Shown piece by piece: positions 32,982 through 39,208 of a stretch of 39,208 nucleotides of DNA (position 1 is the stretch's first letter; the number at the start of each line of letters is the position of its first letter). The DNA lies in NCBI GenBank assembly GCA_016342645.1, contig JAEINX010000027.1, positions 1 to 39,208 on the forward strand. The letters run 5' to 3'. Below the pieces are notes generated by a model that worked only from the letters and a program-made list of their open reading frames with translations, made no database searches and was not told the DNA's origin. The DNA is from Bacteroidales bacterium. GTDB taxonomy: Bacteria; Bacteroidota; Bacteroidia; Bacteroidales; JAEINX01. The position numbers and the translations under genes were made by a program.

Positions 32982-35444
32982 TTAATTTACTAAACTTTGA
33001 AAATCAGGCTCATTTTCGTATTGTAAAAATTCCCTGTCATTTTTTGCTTGAATTTTATAAGCGTTATTAATCTTAATAGCCTTAACAAGGTTTTCATACA
33101 TCAAAGAAGTATTTTCGGTTTTTGCCCCTACTATTGCTAACAAATAGAAAGTTTCAGCAGTTTTTGGTGCACATTTTAAAGCTTTTTCTGCTTGGTCGAA
33201 ATCTTTATTTAAAAGATAAGTCAAGCCAATATTATATTTGCATTTAGTTTTACCAAATAATTTTATAGCTTCGTCATATTCACCTTTGGTAATCATAATA
33301 ATTCCCAAATTATAGTTTTCATTTTCACCTAATTTTTGAGCTTTATTGAAATGATCTTCAGCTTTTGAATATTCCTTAAGTTTGCAATAAACAACACCAA
33401 GATTGTTTTCAATAATTCCACTATTTGGAGCTAATTTAATAGCTTTTTGAAGATAAACTTCAGCTTTTTCAATGTTTCCGAGCTCGGTTTCAGTTGCAGC
33501 GGCATCATTTAATGCTCTCCAGCATTTTGGATATAAAACGGAAGCAGATTTATAAATCCTGTTTTTTGCCCTAACGTCTTTTGTTAAAGTGGCAGAATAT
33601 AATAACTCATTAATAGATAATGAATCCGGATAGGTTGTCGAAAGTTTTGCAATTTCTCCGTCTGTTCTTTTTGGTTCAAAACAATCAACTGTTATATTTG
33701 CCCGTCTTAATGGAGGTAGAATTGTTTCTTCAATTTCAGGATAAATTAATATCATATTTCTAATTTCCTGCTCTCTTTTTTCGGGAGAAGCTGATTTTAT
33801 GACATTAAGAATTATTTTTTTATCTGCAATAGAAGATTTTTGCAAATCCATTAAAAACCCTTTCCAGTCAGGTCCATGGAAGTTAACCATATAATCAATG
33901 TCTTTCTTCGAGTCTTTTATTGCTAATAATGATTTCTTTGCCCTAATAAGTTTTTTAATAGTTTTCTGCATATAGTCGGTAGCTGTTTTTGCTCTATTTT
34001 CAGAAAGGCCTTCGTTGAAAGTTTCTTCACCTTCCGGCGAAGCCCAACCATCAATCTTAATATTTTCAATTTTCCAGCCTTTTTCAATGAAATCAGCAAC
34101 ACCTTTTAATTTATCTTTCGATTCGGTTGCTTTGTTAAGTGGAAGGTTCCAGTTCAAATAATACTTATTTACAGGAAAAAATATTTCAGCTTTCTCAGTA
34201 ACTATTGTAACTTTTTCATATTTGTGTGGTGAGACAATTATGTTTTCATCATTAGCAATTCTTTTTGCAGTGTAAATAACTCCATCTGCCAATTTTCTTT
34301 CGCCTAATTCGACAAAAGTTTCTCTTATTTTAATATCTTGGCCATTTTTATGAATGGTTTCTTTAACGATATATGCAATAGGTGTAACACTAAGTTCTGA
34401 TTTGTTCATTCCCGGCACATAGTCAATTACATCAGTATAAGTAAAGTTGCCGCCTTCATTATAATTTATTACAATTCCGTCACCAATAACCTCTTCACCC
34501 TGCAAAGTAATCGGTTCGAGTATTGTTTCACCTCCTTCATAAGTTAATACAGGTGTGAATAAAATTGCCGCTTTTTTGTTGAAATATTTTTCCGGAATAT
34601 TTCCTTTAATTGTAACTTCAACTTTATCACCATTTTCTTCAAGAATTGTTGGTGTGGTTTCAAAAGTTACGTTCTCATATTCTTTTAACATTTTATTTAA
34701 ACCTGAGATGAAATTGAACTTATATGTAAGTCCTGCTGAAGTATAGCCATACAAATCGTACCTTGATTTACCTTCAACTCCATCAAGTATATCGGTGTTT
34801 ATTCCATGAATAGAAGTTTCAAGATTCACTGCAAATTTATCGTTTAATCGGATTTCAAGGCCGGTGCCAATAGGTATCACACCTTCAAGCTCACGTTTAC
34901 CGAGGCCTACTCCATTATATCCAACTCTATTAATTACTTTTCCTTTTTGTTTGGTTTCACCTCTAAAATTTGAAAGGCCAATCCCTAAAAAACCATAGAT
35001 TGAAAACAATCTTTCAGGTTTATATTTAAAAAACCAATTGCTAAAATTCACGGTTCCATGCGCATTAAACTCTATTACTTTTGCTTCAAAACTTAGATAT
35101 GCCGGAGCGCCACCCTTGTATTTATCTTTTTTACTTTTAATTGTTCCTGCAAGAAACTGTCCTCTTAAACCTAATACAGGACTAAACTGACGGCCTAATA
35201 TTAGACCATATCCCCATGCAGTTCCATGAGCCATTTGGCTAAAAGGATCACCTTTTTCAGCTACATCTCCATAATATTGCATAGCACCTACATTACCATT
35301 AATTAACCAATGAGGTTCAAATTTCACTTCAGGTTTACTTACTTTTGTGTTTTCAGTTTTTTCCGTTTGACCATAAAATAGAAACGGAATCAATGCAAAT
35401 AATAATATTAAAAATGCTTTTGGGCTTAAGTAGTTGTTTTTCAT
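32982..35444 (-). CDS. Outer-membrane protein: N-terminal beta-barrel, OmpA-like segment and TPR repeats
   Basis: This 820-residue protein has a signal peptide (KAFLILLFALIPFLFYGQT). An N-terminal barrel-like region (~45-245) contains WLINGNVGAMQYYGDVAE, LGLRGQFLAGTIK and SIYGFLGIGLSNFRG. From ~255 it parallels the neighbouring lipoprotein: YFNKKAAILFTPVLTYE, TLQGEEVIGDGIVIN, IDGWASPEGEETFNEGLSENR (read in two parts, ~462-485), REQEIRNMILIYPE, and TPR repeats (~635-815: IIENNLGVVYCKLKEYSKAE). The Asp of the OmpA peptidoglycan motif is Ser here too. It is likely outer-membrane anchored with a periplasmic OmpA/TPR part that may scaffold the envelope. The shared order shows tandem duplication with gain or loss of the barrel. 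Confidence 0.87.
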   Translation of the reverse strand: MKNNYLSPKAFLILLFALIPFLFYGQTEKTENTKVSKPEVKFEPHWLINGNVGAMQYYGDVAEKGDPFSQMAHGTAWGYGLILGRQFSPVLGLRGQFLAGTIKSKKDKYKGGAPAYLSFEAKVIEFNAHGTVNFSNWFFKYKPERLFSIYGFLGIGLSNFRGETKQKGKVINRVGYNGVGLGKRELEGVIPIGTGLEIRLNDKFAVNLETSIHGINTDILDGVEGKSRYDLYGYTSAGLTYKFNFISGLNKMLKEYENVTFETTPTILEENGDKVEVTIKGNIPEKYFNKKAAILFTPVLTYEGGETILEPITLQGEEVIGDGIVINYNEGGNFTYTDVIDYVPGMNKSELSVTPIAYIVKETIHKNGQDIKIRETFVELGERKLADGVIYTAKRIANDENIIVSPHKYEKVTIVTEKAEIFFPVNKYYLNWNLPLNKATESKDKLKGVADFIEKGWKIENIKIDGWASPEGEETFNEGLSENRAKTATDYMQKTIKKLIRAKKSLLAIKDSKKDIDYMVNFHGPDWKGFLMDLQKSSIADKKIILNVIKSASPEKREQEIRNMILIYPEIEETILPPLRRANITVDCFEPKRTDGEIAKLSTTYPDSLSINELLYSATLTKDVRAKNRIYKSASVLYPKCWRALNDAAATETELGNIEKAEVYLQKAIKLAPNSGIIENNLGVVYCKLKEYSKAEDHFNKAQKLGENENYNLGIIMITKGEYDEAIKLFGKTKCKYNIGLTYLLNKDFDQAEKALKCAPKTAETFYLLAIVGAKTENTSLMYENLVKAIKINNAYKIQAKNDREFLQYENEPDFQSLVN

Positions 35445-35525
35445 AACAAAAATCTTTATGGGTTATTAAATGTTTTTTTCAATTTTATAATGATATAATT
35501 CAACTCAAATTTAGTAAATTATTTA

Positions 35526-35556
35526 CAAAAGTAACATATTCTTTTATTTTTTCAAA
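35526..35556 (-). promoter_or_regulatory. Bacteroidota-type promoter of the 820-residue barrel/TPR gene
   Basis: On the minus strand TTTG (35556-35553), 19 bases, then TACTTTTG (35533-35526) matches the -33/-7 consensus with standard spacing. The predicted leader is ~75 bases. Confidence 0.52.
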
Positions 35557-35651
35557 AAAAATAAATTATTTTTTTAATATTTTTTTCAAAAGTTAATTCT
35601 CTAAAAATAAATATAAAAAATATTTAAATTAAGAATAGTTTCGTTGGAGTT

Positions 35652-36227
35652 TTAAGTAGGTGAAAAACAGGTTTTAGCAATGTGTTTATTTTTATTTTCC
35701 GGATATAATTTCTTGAAGAAATCCCAGATAACAATACCTGCACTCACTGAGATATTTAAGGAATGTTTTGTTCCAAATTGCGGAATTTCAATGCAATTAT
35801 CTGATAATTCAATAATTTTATCTCCAACTCCTTTGACTTCGTTACCGAAAACAAGAGCTATTTTTTTGCCAATCTCAGGAGAAAAAGTGTCAAGTTTGCA
35901 ACTTTCATCAACCTGCTCAATTGAATAAATTAAATATCCTTGATTTTTTAATTGTTTTATTGAATCAATGGTGTTTTGAAAATATTCCCACTCTACTGAA
36001 TTTGTTGAGCCCAAGGCTGTTTTCTGAATATCTTTGTTAGGTGGTGTTGAAGTAATTCCGCATAAATGTATGTAGTTAATTCGAAAAGCATCGGCAGTTC
36101 GGAAAAGCGAACCAATATTATTTGAGCTTCTAATGTTATCTAAAACAATAACAATGGGTAATTTTTCAGCAATTTTATATTCTTCAACACTTATTCTTTT
36201 TAATTCGGAATTACTTAATTTTCTCAT
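35652..36227 (-). CDS. TrmH/SpoU-family RNA 2'-O-methyltransferase
   Basis: This 191-residue SPOUT methyltransferase methylates a ribose in tRNA or rRNA. Motif 1 is VLDNIRSSNNIGSLFRTADA, motif 2 is IALVFGNEVKGVGD, and motif 3 is CIEIPQFGTKHSLNISVSAG. These form the knotted SAM-binding site. It lacks the extra N-terminal RNA-binding domain of RlmB, so the short TrmH-like form is most likely; the target nucleotide cannot be told. It is divergent from mutS. Confidence 0.94.
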   Translation of the reverse strand: MRKLSNSELKRISVEEYKIAEKLPIVIVLDNIRSSNNIGSLFRTADAFRINYIHLCGITSTPPNKDIQKTALGSTNSVEWEYFQNTIDSIKQLKNQGYLIYSIEQVDESCKLDTFSPEIGKKIALVFGNEVKGVGDKIIELSDNCIEIPQFGTKHSLNISVSAGIVIWDFFKKLYPENKNKHIAKTCFSPT

Positions 36228-36255
36228 ATAAGAATCATATAATAAAAATAATTTG

Positions 36256-36263
36256 CAAAAATA
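36256..36263 (-). promoter_or_regulatory. -7 element (TATTTTTG) of the TrmH-family gene
   Basis: The minus strand reads TATTTTTG 29 bases upstream of the methyltransferase start, in the shared region with the divergent mutS promoter. Confidence 0.36.
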
Positions 36264-36304
36264 AGAATGATTATAAATGTATAAAGATTATTTTCGGAAT
36301 ATCT

Positions 36305-36312
36305 TACCTTTG
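36305..36312 (+). promoter_or_regulatory. -7 element (TACCTTTG) of mutS
   Basis: TACCTTTG lies 25 bases upstream of the mutS TTG start and fits TAnnTTTG. No -33 TTG is evident. Confidence 0.42.
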
Positions 36313-36337
36313 CTCGAAAATATAAATTTTAATTGAA

Positions 36338-38962
36338 TTGATAAAAAAGAAAGAAATAACAATTACCCCTTTAATGAAGCAATATAATTCAATTAAGGCA
36401 AAATATCCGGATGCTTTATTGCTTTTTAGAGTTGGTGATTTTTATGAAACTTTTGGGAAAGATGCAATAAAAACTTCAAAAATTTTAGGAATTGTTCTGA
36501 CACGAAGAGCAAATGGTGCAGCTTCTTATATTGAATTGGCGGGTTTTCCACATCATGCTATTGACACCTATTTACCAAAACTTGTTAAAGCTGGACAAAG
36601 AGTAGCGATTTGCGATCAATTAGAAGACCCTAAGTTAACAAAAAAAATCGTTAAACGAGGAGTTACTGAGCTTGTTACACCTGGAGTTTCATATAATGAT
36701 AAAGTTCTTGAACAAAATAACAATAATTTTTTATCAAGTGTTCATCTTGAGGACAAAAACTCAGGCATTTCGTTTTTGGATATTTCAACAGGTGAATTTT
36801 TTGTTGCTCAAGGAACTTTTGAATATATTGATAAACTTTTGCAAAGTTTTAATCCGAGCGAAGTAATTATTCAAAAAAGCAAGCAAAAGAAATTTATTGA
36901 AATGTTTGGTAATAAGTTTTATATCAATACATTTGATGATTGGGTGTTCACTTTCGATTTTGCTAATGAGCTTTTATTAAAACATTTTGAAACAAATTCA
37001 TTAAAAGGTTTTGGTGTTGAAAATCTAAATAAAGCTATAATTGCAGCTGGCGCTTCCCTCCATTATCTTGCCGAAACTCAGCATGATAGAACTCAGCATA
37101 TATGCAAGCTATCAAGAATTGAAGAAGATAATTATGTTTGGCTTGATAAGTTTACAATTAGGAATCTTGAGCTTCTGAATTCGCCAAACGAAAATGCAAA
37201 AACTTTACTTGATGTTATCGACTGCACAATTTCACCAATGGGTTCTCGCTTGATAAAACGTTGGATAGCTCTACCATTAAAAGAAAAGCAACTAATAGAA
37301 GAAAGATTAAATATAACGGAATTTTTTATCAATAATCAGGATTTGACCGATGCTTTTTCCAAGTTTTTCAAGCAAATAGGAGATTTAGAACGCCTTATTT
37401 CAAAGGTAGCTGTTGGGAAAGTAAATCCACGAGAGCTTGTTCATATCAAAACTGCTTTGTTTGCAATCGAAGATGTAAAAAAGTTATGCAATAACGCAGA
37501 GATTTCTGCTTTGAAGAAAATAGGAGAGCAACTAAACTTTTGTAAGCTAATTCGTGAACGAATTGAAAAAGAAATAAATCCCGATACTCCTGTTTTAGTT
37601 AATAAAGGTAATGTGGTGGCTGAAGGTGTTTCGGCTGAATTGGATGATTTAAGAAAAATTGCATTTTCAGGGAAAGATTATTTGATTAAAATTCAACAAC
37701 GCGAGATTGAAAAAACAGGAATTTCATCATTGAAAGTTAGTTATAATAATGTTTTTGGCTATTATTTAGAAGTAACTAATATTCATAAAGATAAGGTTCC
37801 CGACGAATGGTTGAGAAAACAAACCCTCGTAAATTCGGAACGTTACATTACGGAAGAATTAAAAGAATATGAACAAAAAATTCTTGGGGCTGAAGAAAAA
37901 ATCCATGCTTTAGAGATAAAATTATTCAATAATCTTGTGCTTTCTGTGGCTGATTATATTCGTCCTATCCAATTAAATTCTTCATTAATTGCACATTTAG
38001 ATTGTCTTATATCTTTTGCAATTGTTTCTAAAAAAAACAACTATCACCGTCCAAAAATTAACGAATCATTTGTTTTAGACATCAGGGAAGGCCGTCATCC
38101 TGTAATTGAAGAACATTTACCTATTGATGAGGAATATATTTCTAATAATATTTATCTTGATAATGATGATCAACAAATTATAATAATTACTGGGCCGAAT
38201 ATGTCAGGTAAATCAGCGCTGCTGCGTCAAACTGCATTAATTGTCCTAATGGCACAAATTGGATGTTTTGTGCCTGCTCAATCTGCTGATATTGGAATTG
38301 TTGATAAAATTTTTACAAGAGTTGGAGCTACTGATAATATTTCATCTGGTGAATCTACTTTTATGGTTGAAATGAATGAAACCGCCAGTATTTTAAATAA
38401 TATTTCGAATCGAAGCCTTATTTTGCTTGATGAAATTGGAAGGGGTACAAGCACTTACGATGGAATATCAATTGCTTGGGCAATTTCTGAATTTCTCCAC
38501 GAACATCCGTTATATAAAGCAAAAGTTCTTTTTGCCACACATTATCATGAGCTTAATGAAATGGCTTCAACAAAGAAAAGAATAAAAAATTATCATATTT
38601 CAATAAAAGAAATAAATAATAAAATTATTTTTCTCAGAAAATTATTGAAAGGTGGTAGTGAGCATAGTTTTGGAATTCATGTTGCAAAATTGGCAGGTAT
38701 GCCTTCGAGTATAATAAATAGGGCGAATGATCTTCTATGGCAACTTGAGAAATCGCATAGCAGCAATGAGTTATCTAAGAAATCAAAGATGAATAAGCTC
38801 TGGGGGGAAAAATCCGATAAATATCAGTTAAGTTTTATTCAGCTTGATGATCCTTTATTAGAACAAATTAAAGACGATATATTAAACATTGATATTGATA
38901 CTTTAACACCTGTTGAGGCTCTAATGAAACTTAATGGGATAAAAAATTTATTAAAAAAATAA
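36338..38962 (+). CDS. mutS: DNA mismatch repair protein MutS
   Basis: This 874-residue ATPase recognises base mismatches and starts repair with MutL. The N-terminal mismatch-binding domain has [13 protein letters not shown] (the Phe-x-Glu wedge in FYE). Later landmarks are [26 protein letters not shown], the core [14 protein letters not shown], and the ATPase with Walker A GPNMSGKS at 619-626, [14 protein letters not shown], Walker [17 protein letters not shown] and ATHYHEL. The start is taken as TTG 36338 because the upstream in-frame stop is 36323 and there is no ATG before residue 13 (36374); starting there would cut into the conserved TPLMKQY segment. No mutL is in the window. Confidence 0.96.
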   Translation: MIKKKEITITPLMKQYNSIKAKYPDALLLFRVGDFYETFGKDAIKTSKILGIVLTRRANGAASYIELAGFPHHAIDTYLPKLVKAGQRVAICDQLEDPKLTKKIVKRGVTELVTPGVSYNDKVLEQNNNNFLSSVHLEDKNSGISFLDISTGEFFVAQGTFEYIDKLLQSFNPSEVIIQKSKQKKFIEMFGNKFYINTFDDWVFTFDFANELLLKHFETNSLKGFGVENLNKAIIAAGASLHYLAETQHDRTQHICKLSRIEEDNYVWLDKFTIRNLELLNSPNENAKTLLDVIDCTISPMGSRLIKRWIALPLKEKQLIEERLNITEFFINNQDLTDAFSKFFKQIGDLERLISKVAVGKVNPRELVHIKTALFAIEDVKKLCNNAEISALKKIGEQLNFCKLIRERIEKEINPDTPVLVNKGNVVAEGVSAELDDLRKIAFSGKDYLIKIQQREIEKTGISSLKVSYNNVFGYYLEVTNIHKDKVPDEWLRKQTLVNSERYITEELKEYEQKILGAEEKIHALEIKLFNNLVLSVADYIRPIQLNSSLIAHLDCLISFAIVSKKNNYHRPKINESFVLDIREGRHPVIEEHLPIDEEYISNNIYLDNDDQQIIIITGPNMSGKSALLRQTALIVLMAQIGCFVPAQSADIGIVDKIFTRVGATDNISSGESTFMVEMNETASILNNISNRSLILLDEIGRGTSTYDGISIAWAISEFLHEHPLYKAKVLFATHYHELNEMASTKKRIKNYHISIKEINNKIIFLRKLLKGGSEHSFGIHVAKLAGMPSSIINRANDLLWQLEKSHSSNELSKKSKMNKLWGEKSDKYQLSFIQLDDPLLEQIKDDILNIDIDTLTPVEALMKLNGIKNLLKK

Positions 38963-38981
38963 GGAGAATAAAAAAAAATAA

Positions 38982-38989
38982 TATCTTTG
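38982..38989 (+). promoter_or_regulatory. -7 element (TATCTTTG) of tRNA-Gly
   Basis: TATCTTTG, followed by CAGCC, lies 20 bases upstream of the tRNA-Gly 5' end and fits TAnnTTTG. It resembles the element upstream of tig. Confidence 0.45.
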
Positions 38990-39009
38990 CAGCCTGAAAA
39001 TTGAAAAAC

Positions 39010-39082
<73 letters not shown>

Positions 39083-39087
39083 CAAAG

Positions 39088-39109
39088 TCCCGAAAATGTC
39101 GGGATTTTT
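39088..39109 (+). terminator. Short hairpin terminator between the two tRNA genes
   Basis: TCCCGA (39088-39093) pairs with TCGGGA (39099-39104) and is followed by TTTTT. It begins 6 bases after tRNA-Gly, so the glycine tRNA is probably transcribed separately from the leucine tRNA. Confidence 0.7.
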
Positions 39110-39121
39110 ATTTGAAATGTT

Positions 39122-39206
39122 GCCCGGGTGGTGGAATTGGTAGACACGTTGGACTTAAAATCCAATGATCATCGCGATCGTGCGGGTTCAAGTCCCGCCC
39201 CGGGTA
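39122..39206 (+). tRNA. tRNA-Leu (anticodon TAA)
   Basis: This 85-base tRNA has a long variable arm (class II). The acceptor arms GCCCGGG and CCCGGGT leave a G-U first pair. The D-loop is GTGGTGGAATTGGTAGACAC. The anticodon stem TTGGA/TCCAA encloses CTTAAAA (anticodon TAA). The T arm is GCGGGTTCAAGTCCCGC. The discriminator is A, as required for leucine tRNAs. The window ends two bases after it. Confidence 0.96.
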
Positions 39207-39208
39207 CA

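Overview
The window comes from an AT-rich chromosome of a Bacteroidota (Bacteroidetes) bacterium. The evidence is a SusC/RagA-type TonB-dependent porin, a secreted protein with a type IX secretion (T9SS) C-terminal domain, Omp28-like and OmpA/TPR envelope proteins, small Bacteroidota-type families (DUF5606-like, DUF4294-like), repeated TAnnTTTG promoter elements, and mostly weak Shine-Dalgarno sequences. No phage, transposase, integrase or CRISPR array is visible. This is mainly core chromosome with short repeat-rich gaps.

Layout. 1-2430: 5' end of a SusC-like gene (cut by the window edge), two paralogous small membrane proteins, and two short-unit tandem repeat arrays. 2431-6883: two adjacent MIO-type ammonia-lyases (a divergent histidase-like enzyme, then canonical HutH) and a divergently oriented LacI-type regulator with a near-leaderless promoter. 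7115-10426: hisS and ettA, separated by an imperfect inverted repeat. 10625-14393: a three-gene minus-strand redox cluster. It encodes a stand-alone protein with two copies of an eight-cysteine module, an NfnA/SudB-like flavoprotein, and an NfnB/GltD-like flavoprotein carrying a third copy of the same module at its N-terminus. I regard this as the most interesting locus. 14569-17662: a large T9SS cargo protein and a LOG-family nucleotide hydrolase.

17924-22243 (plus strand): manA, then a compact envelope operon (TlpA-like thioredoxin, outer-membrane barrel, Omp28-like lipoprotein with CxxC) ending in a clear terminator. 22369-22649 is a frame-disrupted small gene remnant. 22655-24373 (minus): RluD-type pseudouridine synthase and a YhbS-like acetyltransferase. 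24458-30760 (plus): DUF5606-like protein, pyrK-pyrD (overlapping), tig-clpP-clpX (protein folding and proteolysis), and a DUF4294-like protein. 31069-35444 (minus): tandem paralogous OmpA-like/TPR proteins, one a lipoprotein and the other with an added N-terminal beta-barrel, each followed by its own terminator. 35652-38962: divergent trmH-family methyltransferase and mutS. The window ends with tRNA-Gly(GCC), a terminator and tRNA-Leu(TAA).

All identifications come from reading motifs and from remembered family sequences; no database search was run.
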